This document shows, piece by piece, positions 50,614-58,210 of a DNA stretch of 64,000 nucleotides. The stretch is from Neobacillus endophyticus (GTDB taxonomy: Bacteria > Bacillota > Bacilli > Bacillales > Cytobacillaceae): contig NZ_JABRWH010000001.1 of assembly GCF_013248975.1 (NCBI RefSeq), positions 682,001 to 746,000 of the forward strand, read 5' to 3'. The first letter of the stretch is position 1. Each line of letters starts with the position of its first letter. The position numbers were made by a program, and so were the translations under genes. The notes under the pieces are model-generated. The model was not told the origin of the DNA and made no database searches. It saw only the letters and a list, made by a program, of their open reading frames with translations.

Positions 50614-51473
50614 AATAGCACAACCCCTTACTTGTCCTCTATAAAAGATTATGAGTTTCTTTGTATTACAATCACAAAATTTAACATTTAAAGCCACTCA
50701 TTTGTTAATTATTGAAAAAGTGGTTGTGTTTTCTCTTTGGAGAAATAAGCCCTAAACAATGAATTGATAAAATAGGAGGAGTGATAATTTGAGGAACGGA
50801 TGTTTTTTAGGAATATTAGCGAATCAAATCAGATGATGGAAAGCATGTTATAAAAGTGTTTTTCACATTTAAACGTCAATAGTTTTCATTCACGATTGAA
50901 ATAATGGATATATATAGCTTTTCTATTTAAAGATTTTGGTATATAAGTGTTATACTAATCGTAACAAAAGGCTCGGTGTTCCTAAACCAAGTCTTTCGGC
51001 AACTACCTACAAAGGTGGTTGGTTCCATAACTATTTTTTGCGTTTAGCATTAGAACCACTTGGCTTCGTTCGGCTTGGGTGGTTCTTTTTGCTGTCCAAA
51101 AACTTTAGGGTTATGTATTCGGATATTCCCTTTACAATACCTTCATATATCTAAAATGGTAAAATTTGATATTTTGTATCAAAGTATAAAAATGACATTA
51201 ATCACATTATTTGATATTTCAATAGGTGCTTTTACATGAATCGCACCATACCCTGAAAGGTTAATATCTTTTTTTCCGAGTTTCTTCTATAATATATGTT
51301 ATATTTTATAAAATTGGATTCATATATACATCATACAGGCTTCTCTCATTCTGTAAGTGCAAAATTTGAAAAGTATCCACGTTCCATAAAAAGCTAAAGA
51401 AGCGTAAAATACAGGAAAAAAGAAAAGAACCGCAACATTTAACTCGCAGTTCTTCTAAGGCAAATATGCAGTC
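50614..51473. other. Long mostly non-coding stretch
   Basis: It contains a truncated start at 50790-50840 (GGAGGAG then TTG, a 15-codon frame), a structured segment at 50960-51100, and a minus-strand terminator near 51418-51457 (AGAACCGC / GCAGTTCT with T-rich tail). No full gene is supported. Confidence 0.5.
50965..51098 (+). ncRNA. Candidate structured RNA ending in an intrinsic terminator
   Basis: AACCA (50984) can pair with TGGTT (51019), enclosing ACTACC/GGTGGT. Downstream, AGAACCACTTGG and the T-tailed GGGTGGTTCTTTTTG form a terminator-like stem around a CTTCGTTCGG loop. The region is more GC-rich than its surroundings. A 72-residue frame overlaps it but has poor initiation. Function and promoter are unknown. 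Confidence 0.35.
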
Positions 51474-51746
51474 CTAATCCAAGTTCTCCCTAATTCTTGT
51501 TCCAATTCTTTTACTTAGCTTAAAATTGATAAATAAACCTTTTGTACATGTCACAGAGACTACACCAGTTAAAACACCATGAAAGAATGTAGCTGTATGT
51601 GTAAGGAAATCACTAATATCAATTATCATAACAAGAATGATAACAACGAATATTGCTCTTCTCTGGCTTTTCAATATCCTCATGCTCTTTTTATCATTTT
51701 CGAGGTTTCCAGTTATTTGATGAATTGTCCCAACCATATTTAGCAT
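51474..51746 (-). CDS. Small membrane protein, 90 residues
   Basis: One strong hydrophobic segment (about residues 32-50, IFVVIILVMIIDISDFLT) and a weaker second one (FFHGVLTGVVSVTC) lie between charged ends. AAAAAAGGAGGC precedes the ATG at 51746. The family is unknown. A terminator follows. Confidence 0.65.
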   Translation of the reverse strand: MLNMVGTIHQITGNLENDKKSMRILKSQRRAIFVVIILVMIIDISDFLTHTATFFHGVLTGVVSVTCTKGLFINFKLSKRIGTRIRENLD

Positions 51747-51874
51747 TTACTATGCCTCCTTTTTTGTCTGTATGTTTCATTATAGTTAATTCTCTCTGAG
51801 TTTATTTTTGATTTCTTAATCAAGTCCGTTTTATAAAAGGCGATTTTCCAAGACCCCATCGAAAGTCCAACATA

Positions 51875-52414
51875 TCATTCTATGTAACATTTAAATGCTC
51901 CTGCAAGCGTCCATTTTTTGCTCAACTCTCTTACATTATTCTCGATATATCTTAGAAACGAATTATACCCTTCCATTATTATCTTTCCATCCAGAAATAA
52001 CACAAACATCGATATATCCATTTTCAATAAATTCCAATCTACTTTGATTTCACTGGTAATAACATTAGATTGAAAGCAAGGATATTTTTTCTCTTCTGCC
52101 ACTTCTACTATTTCTTCAAATGACGATAAACCTCCGATTGTTTCCACAGCCGATTTAAAACAATCAGCATATGGCTCTTGCTGGGGATACATTGAATACT
52201 CAAATTGCATGAATTCCAGCAATTGTTCCAATATAACTCCCTTTTTAATTTCAAAAACCAATTCATCTTGTGTTTCATTTAATTCATACAGTGATAAATC
52301 AAATTGTTTATTTAATTCATTCTTCAATTTTTCAAATGTAACTCCTAACTTGTCCAATCTTTTTTTATCAATTTCCATTCGATAGCAAATTCCCATTTGC
52401 AGATATTGTCCCAT
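51875..52414 (-). CDS. Hypothetical protein, 179 residues
   Basis: This cytoplasmic protein begins MGQYLQMGICYRMEIDKKRL. It has an alpha/beta look with EILEQLLEFMQFEYSMYPQQ-like helices. The ending LSKKWTLAGAFKCYIE is distinctive. AAAGGAGAG precedes the start, which overlaps the upstream stop (TAATG). It is the last gene of a seven-frame small operon. I do not recognise a family. Confidence 0.65.
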   Translation of the reverse strand: MGQYLQMGICYRMEIDKKRLDKLGVTFEKLKNELNKQFDLSLYELNETQDELVFEIKKGVILEQLLEFMQFEYSMYPQQEPYADCFKSAVETIGGLSSFEEIVEVAEEKKYPCFQSNVITSEIKVDWNLLKMDISMFVLFLDGKIIMEGYNSFLRYIENNVRELSKKWTLAGAFKCYIE

Positions 52415-52878
52415 TATTCTTTCTCTCCTTTACCTCTTTCCTTACTATCCGCCTTCTCCTGTCCCTCTATATATTCCATCAGCAATTTCTTTAAGTCCTT
52501 TGACAAAATCTTGTTTAAACTTATTATCTCTTGAGCAGGGGTGTCTTCAATATATCTTTTTGACAGTTTCAATCTGTATTGATAAATTCCATCCATTTCT
52601 TCTTTGCTGAAAAACCCATCATTTTCTACATATAAATCAAATTCATCTTTTACATATTCCTCAAACTCTTCCTGGTTCAGTATCTCAGCTCCTTGAGAAA
52701 CACTGAGACGAAAAAGTTCCATGATTTTTGGGAACGGTAAGTAATCCAAACTTCCCCTTGCTAACAACATCCGTTGCTCTTCATCCAAAGAAACTGCATT
52801 TACCAATTCCACAGCCTTAATAAAACCTTTTTCAAAGCCTTCAGCATAGCCAATTACATATGGTTCAGAATCCCTCAT
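52414..52878 (-). CDS. Hypothetical protein, 154 residues
   Basis: This acidic, helical cytoplasmic protein begins MRDSEPYVIGYAEGFEKGFI. The start resembles the GYxxGxxxG repeats of Rpn/transposase-like small proteins (YAEGFEKGF). The C-terminus is Lys/Glu-rich. AAAGGAGAG lies upstream of the ATG. It is translated from the same transcript as the 179-residue product. Confidence 0.65.
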   Translation of the reverse strand: MRDSEPYVIGYAEGFEKGFIKAVELVNAVSLDEEQRMLLARGSLDYLPFPKIMELFRLSVSQGAEILNQEEFEEYVKDEFDLYVENDGFFSKEEMDGIYQYRLKLSKRYIEDTPAQEIISLNKILSKDLKKLLMEYIEGQEKADSKERGKGEKE

Positions 52879-52892
52879 ATCTTCACTCTCCT

Positions 52893-53153
52893 TTAGCCCA
52901 AAATATGGTCAATATTAATGGAGGACTTATATAGAATTTTAGGGTCAAAATCTACCCCATTTTCCCAAACAACTGTACCTGCGATTCTATCAACTGTTGC
53001 TGTTTGAAACATATCACTATCATTACAAAGTTCCGCTAACTTCCCCTTCTCATTTTGTAAGAATTGCTTGATATCTAAAAGACAGTATTCCCGATAATCA
53101 AATTCCAGTAATAGCTTAAACGTTTTAGTTGCAAATAACGATGTAATCCGCAC
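52893..53153 (-). CDS. DUF2442 domain protein
   Basis: This 86-residue protein has the DUF2442 pattern: FKLLLEFDYREYCLLDIKQF, then a variable loop, then GTVVWENGVDFDPKILYKSS. Members are often encoded beside toxin-antitoxin-like DUF4160 genes, which are not present here. The start is GTG 53153. AAGGAGATAA of the ribosome site overlaps the end of the tiny membrane gene upstream. Confidence 0.85.
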   Translation of the reverse strand: MRITSLFATKTFKLLLEFDYREYCLLDIKQFLQNEKGKLAELCNDSDMFQTATVDRIAGTVVWENGVDFDPKILYKSSINIDHILG

Positions 53154-53159
53154 AGACCT

Positions 53160-53255
53160 TTATCTCCTTCTCTTTAAAATTACTTTTATAGACAGCACTG
53201 CTAAAACCGCAATAATGGCTAAAGCAAATAGACTTACAACAATTAATGTCACCAT
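53160..53255 (-). CDS. Tiny single-pass membrane protein, 31 residues
   Basis: AAAAAGGAGTG lies 8 bases before ATG 53255. The product has one hydrophobic helix (MVTLIVVSLFALAIIAVLAV) and a basic tail KVILKRRR. Its stop codon lies within the ribosome site of the DUF2442 gene. The size, charge and position suggest a real small membrane peptide, either a toxin-like or a regulatory one. Confidence 0.55.
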   Translation of the reverse strand: MVTLIVVSLFALAIIAVLAVLSIKVILKRRR

Positions 53256-53295
53256 TACTTTTCACTCCTTTTTGGTAAATGATAATGCCTTAAGA

Positions 53296-53628
53296 CTATT
53301 GTTTACGTTCCTGTAAATATCGCCTAATTTCATCCGCCATATTTGCCTTTCGATATAGTTCTCTTGCTATTACATTCATCATTTTTGAAATATCTTTCTT
53401 TTTCTCAATGCTTAGATTGGGATGTAATCGAGTGACGATTTCTTCAGAACTCTTTCTGTCCAAAAACGGTGAGAATTCCCCAATTGCCATAGCAACTTGC
53501 AATGAGAATTCTGCCGAAGTCCTTCTAAAACTCGTTCCGCCGTTAGTGTGATAATCAATTTCCCTTTGAATCTCTTTTAGAAATTCGTTAAAAAAATCAT
53601 CGTGTTCTTTCCCCTTTACTTCATCCAT
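53296..53628 (-). CDS. Hypothetical protein, 110 residues
   Basis: This acidic helical protein begins MDEVKGKEHDDFFNEFLKEI. A conserved-looking centre LQVAMAIGEFSPFLDRKSSE and a basic end EIRRYLQERKQ follow. The start at 53628 has GTGGTGA upstream; a frame start at 53646 lacks a site. There is no signal peptide. It belongs to the small operon. Confidence 0.6.
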   Translation of the reverse strand: MDEVKGKEHDDFFNEFLKEIQREIDYHTNGGTSFRRTSAEFSLQVAMAIGEFSPFLDRKSSEEIVTRLHPNLSIEKKKDISKMMNVIARELYRKANMADEIRRYLQERKQ

Positions 53629-53683
53629 TAAAATCACCACTTCCATTCATCTCCTAATAACCCTGATTTTTAGGAATTAACTC

Positions 53684-53860
53684 CTACTTAGATTCTTTCG
53701 CTTCTCTTATAGGTCTGATTAATAATTTTACCCTTGCAAACATACTGCCTTTTTCAATAGAATTGTCCAATAATTCATATCCTTGTTCAGAATACATTTC
53801 CTTGTAGGATTCGATGTAAGCACCCACCACTTCTGAATGACATGAGAATTTTACTACCAT
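53684..53860 (-). CDS. Small hypothetical protein, 58 residues
   Basis: ATG 53860 has GAAGGA just upstream. The product begins MVVKFSCHSEVVGAYIESYK and ends KLLIRPIREAKESK. It has no membrane segment. It lies between the 16-codon frame and the 110-residue gene on the same strand. Confidence 0.6.
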   Translation of the reverse strand: MVVKFSCHSEVVGAYIESYKEMYSEQGYELLDNSIEKGSMFARVKLLIRPIREAKESK

Positions 53861-53875
53861 TGTTCCTTCCCATAT

Positions 53876-53926
53876 TCACCATTCTGGCTTCTCCGTATGT
53901 TTTATCACATTAAATTTTTCAGGCAT
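53876..53926 (-). CDS. 16-codon leader-like peptide
   Basis: AGTAGGAGATAACA precedes ATG 53926, and the frame MPEKFNVIKHTEKPEW ends in TGA. It is the first frame after a large hairpin and terminator-like sequence. It could be a leader peptide, or the start of a truncated gene. Confidence 0.4.
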   Translation of the reverse strand: MPEKFNVIKHTEKPEW

Positions 53927-53961
53927 TGTTATCTCCTACTTATTGTTTTTAAAATAAAAAT

Positions 53962-54041
53962 AGAGGTCTCTTGACAATAAACAAAAAATTTCCTTTTTTT
54001 TACAAAAAAGAAAAAATCTATTGCAAGAAGCCTCTATAATT
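53962..54041 (-). promoter_or_regulatory. Large hairpin with T-tail just upstream of the small-gene operon
   Basis: On the minus strand ATAGAGGCTTCTTGCAATA (ending near 54022) pairs, with a bulge, with TATTGTCAAGAGACCTCTAT (near 53981-53962), followed by TTTTATTTT. The interior is A- and T-run rich and also self-complementary. The T-tail lies about 30 bases before the ribosome site of the 16-codon frame. An attenuator, or the terminator of a lost upstream gene, are both possible. Confidence 0.55.
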
Positions 54042-54675
54042 GAATTTGATAATATAATTGACTTATATATATAAGAATAAAGCTGAGATAAGAAAATTGC
54101 AACAAAATGTACCACTAACGCGATTGTTTGTACCAAGGAATGCCATGAAGTTTACCAGAAACACTTTGGTTAAAATGAATCCCAGTGGATAAGGTAAGCA
54201 AAGCGGTCCTTGATAGTGAGTAGGTGGATATGATAGGCTGTGTATTTGCCCAAATAATATTGAGCCACATCGCTCATGAAAACGTGAGCCACTCCATTTC
54301 CAGTAAGAACACCGTCTTGATATGGAGTGAGAGACACGATAGGCCTGTTGCCACTCGAAACATCCTGTTGTGTCGCCCTTCGAGCTAAATTATTCCTCTG
54401 GATGCTCCATGTCAATACATTACAGATTTTCCAGTTGCAAAATTCCAAGTGGCTCAAATTGTTATAATCGGAGTGGCTCAAAATTCAATTATCAAATACA
54501 GGCTGTCCTAAACGACCGTAGGGAGCGTCCCAAGGATGCCTTTGGAACGGTCGGTAGAAGGGATTCGTCCCGCCTTTGACTGTGATGAAGAGTTTCTTGG
54601 TAAATGTAGTGTCAACGGCTGATAAATTACTTGTCAAAGAGTGGCACAAAAGACGGAAGGTGTGGTAGATTTTTA
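54042..54675. other. Non-coding region with mobile-element debris
   Basis: More than 600 bases with no gene that I can support. It contains a 222-bp segment bounded by repeated TGAGCCAC/GTGGCTCA motifs. To its right is a more GC-rich stretch (54500-54660) that resembles insertion-sequence end material. Confidence 0.5.
54260..54482. mobile_element. Element with doubled inverted terminal motifs (IS21-like remnant or MITE)
   Basis: TTGAGCCAC (54260-54268) and TGAGCCAC (54285-54292) face GTGGCTCAA (54449-54457) and GTGGCTCAA (54473-54481). This gives two copies at each side in inverted orientation, 23-25 bases apart. Multiple terminal repeats are a feature of IS21-family ends. No transposase lies between, so it would be an internally deleted copy. 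Confidence 0.45.
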
Positions 54676-54744
54676 CTATTCAAAGATAGCTTTATATTTA
54701 AAACCTTCTAATTCTTTTTCTTTAACTTCCTGTAATTCGCTCAT
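54676..54744 (-). CDS. 22-codon frame with strong ribosome site
   Basis: GGAGGAAGAAAT precedes ATG 54744. The frame begins MSELQEVKEKELEGFKYKAI and stops at 54676. It follows the 97-residue gene by about 20 bases. It may be the intact start of a gene cut off by the adjacent mobile-element debris. Confidence 0.4.
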   Translation of the reverse strand: MSELQEVKEKELEGFKYKAIFE

Positions 54745-54767
54745 ATTTCTTCCTCCTTCATTTTTCA

Positions 54768-55061
54768 TTAAGCTATTCTGTATAAACCTTCCAGTTTTCT
54801 AATATCATCTGTTACACTCAGATGCAACTTCTCTTTTAAAGAGATAATGATGCTGTAACTAATTTCCGACAACTGAAATCGAATTTCTTCCAGTTCCGCA
54901 ACGCTGATGCCTTCAAAGGAAGTTTCTAAAAAGGATTCCTTTAGCTCCTTTACCTTCTCCTGCATTTGTTCCAGCTCTTCCATCGCCAGTGGTTGTAGTG
55001 AATGGAGAAACAGCGTTCTTTCCAATTGGTCAATGGCTATTTTAATTTGTTCGATGGTCAT
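54768..55061 (-). CDS. Hypothetical coiled-coil protein, 97 residues
   Basis: The product begins MTIEQIKIAIDQLERTLFLH and is predicted almost entirely helical with heptad-like LEQMQEKVKELKESFLET. GGAG lies 8 bases upstream of ATG 55061. A frame start at 55079 is less likely. It has no signal peptide or membrane segment. It may have been part of a larger operon with the following 22-codon frame. Confidence 0.6.
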   Translation of the reverse strand: MTIEQIKIAIDQLERTLFLHSLQPLAMEELEQMQEKVKELKESFLETSFEGISVAELEEIRFQLSEISYSIIISLKEKLHLSVTDDIRKLEGLYRIA

Positions 55062-55294
55062 TCCGTCAGCTCCTTTCATTGGTTCTTTCCTTATAACTTT
55101 ATTTTAACAATTAAAAAATCCTATGAATTTGAAAAGTGGTCGAATAATGTTCGAGCAAGTCATCAATTGTAAGGGTATGTGATTATTAATGTGAATTCAT
55201 ATGTGATTTTTTAGAATGGAGTGATTTACTTTTCTTCAATTACTAAAAAATGGTAAAATAAACTCAAATAGAGTATACAGTTGGGAGATTGAGA

Positions 55295-55744
55295 ATGGAG
55301 AATGTTGCCTTTATCGAGATGGTATTTGAAAATTGCGAATCTATCGTTATCCCCATAAATCGTGTGAAAAGAATGGAATTTGGAACACTAACTCCTTTTG
55401 AACATTATCCCTACAAAGGTTTGTCTGCCTTCCGTAGCGAATATGGATTATTAGATTTAATCTATCAAAATGAATCAGAATTACACTATAATGATTCGGA
55501 TTATGAAGAATTCCTTGAACCATTTATCGGTAATAAGCTGAGTAATCATGTTGAAGAAAGACCAAATATATTAGGGAGAATCCTCAACTATAACGACATT
55601 GTGATGATTCAGTTTTTAGACCAGAACCAACAGCATATAAAAAATATCTATGTTCCTTGGCATGAAGACGATAGAGAAGAAAATCGGTATATGTTAAAAG
55701 AAGCAAATAACGGAATACTAAACATAGAAATACGAGTCAGATGA
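55295..55744 (+). CDS. Hypothetical protein, 149 residues
   Basis: This acidic cytoplasmic protein begins MENVAFIEMVFENCESIVIP. It is strand-rich and has HNVEERPNILGRILNYNDIV-like central features and the ending NGILNIEIRVR. GGGAGATTGAGA precedes ATG 55295. The general style resembles immunity or small contact-dependent system proteins, but no family can be named. It is isolated on the plus strand. Confidence 0.6.
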   Translation: MENVAFIEMVFENCESIVIPINRVKRMEFGTLTPFEHYPYKGLSAFRSEYGLLDLIYQNESELHYNDSDYEEFLEPFIGNKLSNHVEERPNILGRILNYNDIVMIQFLDQNQQHIKNIYVPWHEDDREENRYMLKEANNGILNIEIRVR

Positions 55745-55759
55745 AACAATTGACACGAA

Positions 55760-55895
55760 CATTTTTAATCCGAAGTACGCAAAAAATGAGTCTTACGAAC
55801 TTCGGACTTATTACAACGTTTGTTTACTTTTCAAGTCTTTGGATGGAAAGAAACTAACTCCAGCTCAACGACTTGGCATGACATCAAAGAAATAA
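55760..55895 (+). pseudogene. C-terminal fragment of a transposase/integrase
   Basis: One frame reads NPKYAKNESYELRTYYNVCL and then KSLDGKKLTPAQRLGMTSKK before a TAA at 55893-55895. The KSLDGKKLTPAQRLG ending is typical of the last residues of rve-type transposases. The rest of the gene is missing. Confidence 0.65.
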
Positions 55896-55954
55896 TTTAT
55901 CTTAAATAAAAACAATCGACAGAAAATCATTGCCGATTGTTTTTATTTATCGTT

Positions 55955-56422
55955 TCATTCTACAATTTTATTTAAATCATCAATTAAATCTTTTGGTAGT
56001 TTATAAATATGATAACTATCCATCTCATTCATAAGGTAACCACCTTCATTCCTTAACCATAGCGTATATTTTGATATTGTTTTGTCTTCAAATGTCAATG
56101 TTATAAGATAATCAGGCGATGTCACATCACCAATACCATTCATTTTTTCTGCTCTTTGGATTGCATCAACAAAAATTTGAAGTTCTTTGGAATTTTTTTG
56201 TTTATAAGTTATGTGTGGTTTTTTAACATGTAACATATTTTTTCCAACCCTTGAGACAGTTGCACTAATAATTGTTTTGCCGTCTAATTTAACAATTGTA
56301 ATATTGTTGTTTTTTTCTTTGCTCTTCGCTTGTTATACTTCTTTTTCATTGCAACCAAACAATAAAAGAATTAACAAAATAATCGTTGTGAAAAATAGAT
56401 ATTTGCGTTTATATGATAGCAT
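55955..56422 (-). pseudogene. Lipoprotein gene with an internal stop codon
   Basis: ATG 56422 starts a lipoprotein signal (YLFFTTIILLILLLFGC). A single TAA at 56333-56335 follows codon 29 (NEKEV). The same frame then continues without further stops as NITIVKLDGKTIISATVSRV and on to the intact 93-residue end with KTISKYTLWLRNEGGYL. Without the stop it would be a lipoprotein of about 155 residues. Restart at ATG 56236 would make a cytoplasmic fragment only. Confidence 0.7.
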
Positions 56423-56549
56423 TTAATAACCTACCTTATTATTCCATTTCTTATATAGACGATATTCTCTACTTAAAGTTGCAAATCCCATCCTTCATTG
56501 GTCGACAGAAGTTCCATTGATGGTTGCTTAATTAATGAAAAGTTTGTGT

Positions 56550-57227
56550 TTATTTTGTAAAATAACTTAGTAATCTATCCAGAGAATTGATTTCGGCATA
56601 TGGTTTAATTTCAGTTTCATTCTTGAACATATGAGGATTGAACCATATGCCCTTTATATTTGCATTCTGACATCCATCAATATCCTTTTCTATGTCATCT
56701 CCTACGAATAATGCGTCTTCAGGTTGCACATTGAATTTATTTAATGCTAATTCAAATATGCGTTTGTCAGGTTTACTAAATCCCGCTTCTTCAGAAATAA
56801 TTATCGTATCAAAACAACTATCTAAATTAGTGTTTATTATTTTAGCTTTTTGTCTCTGAGTTGAGCCGTTTGTTATAATCGCAACTTTAGCATGCTTCTT
56901 TATAACATTTACGATATTTATAGAATTTTGGTCTATTGAAAAACAATGAGGAAAATGGTTATTCCAAAAATCTTGAATATAATTGCGTGGCAATCTATAT
57001 ATTGGTGGAAATTCATCAAAAAATGATTCCAATACTTTTGCTTTATCGTTGTTGCCATAGCCTCTTTTATCGTATTCTCTGAACTTTTGTAGCATTTGGC
57101 TTTCTGTTGAATGTTTAACTGCCTCATAACACTTTTCTAAAATAACGAAAAACATATTTTCTACTGCCTTATCCCTATTAAGTAAGGTATCATCTAAATC
57201 AAATAGCATTGCTTTATAACCTTTCAA
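56550..57227 (-). CDS. HAD superfamily hydrolase (YjjG-like phosphatase)
   Basis: This 225-residue phosphatase has motif I LFDLDDTLLNRDKA, motif II VAIITNGSTQRQK, the Lys in EEAGFSKPDKRIFEL and motif IV ALFVGDDIEKDIDG. A helical cap after motif I places it with YjjG/YfnB-type nucleotidases. It would remove phosphate from small metabolites, possibly pyrimidine nucleotides. It stands alone in the accessory region. The start ATG 57227 has a weak ribosome site. Confidence 0.9.
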   Translation of the reverse strand: MKGYKAMLFDLDDTLLNRDKAVENMFFVILEKCYEAVKHSTESQMLQKFREYDKRGYGNNDKAKVLESFFDEFPPIYRLPRNYIQDFWNNHFPHCFSIDQNSINIVNVIKKHAKVAIITNGSTQRQKAKIINTNLDSCFDTIIISEEAGFSKPDKRIFELALNKFNVQPEDALFVGDDIEKDIDGCQNANIKGIWFNPHMFKNETEIKPYAEINSLDRLLSYFTK

Positions 57228-58210
57228 ATAACTTCACACCTTTTCTCACATTAATATAAATAATTCCTACAACATATTGCCTTATTCAGTAGCACTCCAT
57301 AAACAGGATGAAATCATCAAGTCTTTTAAAATTCTTCAATGAGCCTTCAAATCCCTCTATTTCAAGAAAACGAAATCATGCCAAATAATGCTCCAAATAT
57401 TCTGAAGCAACCTCGTTGATACTTTATAAGTTAAAGCGTTAAAAAGTTGTCCCACACATTCGCTTGAAAAGAAGGTTTGACTGAAATTATGTCTAAATAC
57501 TTACAGAAAAAGTGGTATTATTTTATTCTTCTCTTATATAAAGGGGTGTTTGGTTTTTTACCACTTTTGATGGTTATCTCATAATATATTGCATTCCTAA
57601 CGATAGAGATAGATTATACTTACCATCACTTAAAATTGTGTCAGTAGCACCTTAAAAATAATCTTCTGAAAAATCTATGGTCTATTAAAATAAAAACAAC
57701 TTTTAATCAACAGCCAAGCTGTTTTTTGAAAACCATCTTATGCAATTGTCAAATACCTCTTAGAAAAATCCAAATATAATAATAAACTGAACTATACATC
57801 TTTTTAAAAGTACCAATACACTAAAAAGGCTCTTTTGTTACCAAAAGAATCCAATACCATCTAATCAAGTTGTCATAATGCTAATCAAATGAAAAGTATA
57901 ATAAAAAGCAAATGGATAAGTAGTTTTCTGACTTTTTTTATAGATGTGGTTCTTATTATCCATTTGGCTTATGTTAAAAGTAATGGTTTTTGATTTCAAT
58001 TCATCCAGTGTTTTGTATAAACAGAGTTCCTTGAATACAACTGATGAACTTGAAAAATCTTAACAATTTTTAGGAATAATCGACTACAGCTTAAATAAGT
58101 CGTAAAATATTCTGTTCTGGCTCTTTAACCAAACGTATGTGCAAGACAACTTTTGCGATTTCATAGAAAAAAGGATGCCTATAAGGACATCCCTTGCCAA
58201 TGTAATACTG
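57228..58210. other. Nearly 1 kb without a supported gene
   Basis: The region is AT-rich. The only structure seen is an inverted repeat, AAGCAAATGGATAA (57906-57919) with TTATCCATTTGGCTT (57956-57970), which may be a terminator. Short frames lack ribosome sites. It probably holds decayed sequence. Confidence 0.5.

Noticed and set aside
54170..54481. 103-codon minus-strand frame across the GTGGCTCA element.
   Set aside because: It has no ribosome site, its start lies in the terminal repeat, and its sequence does not resemble a transposase or other protein family.
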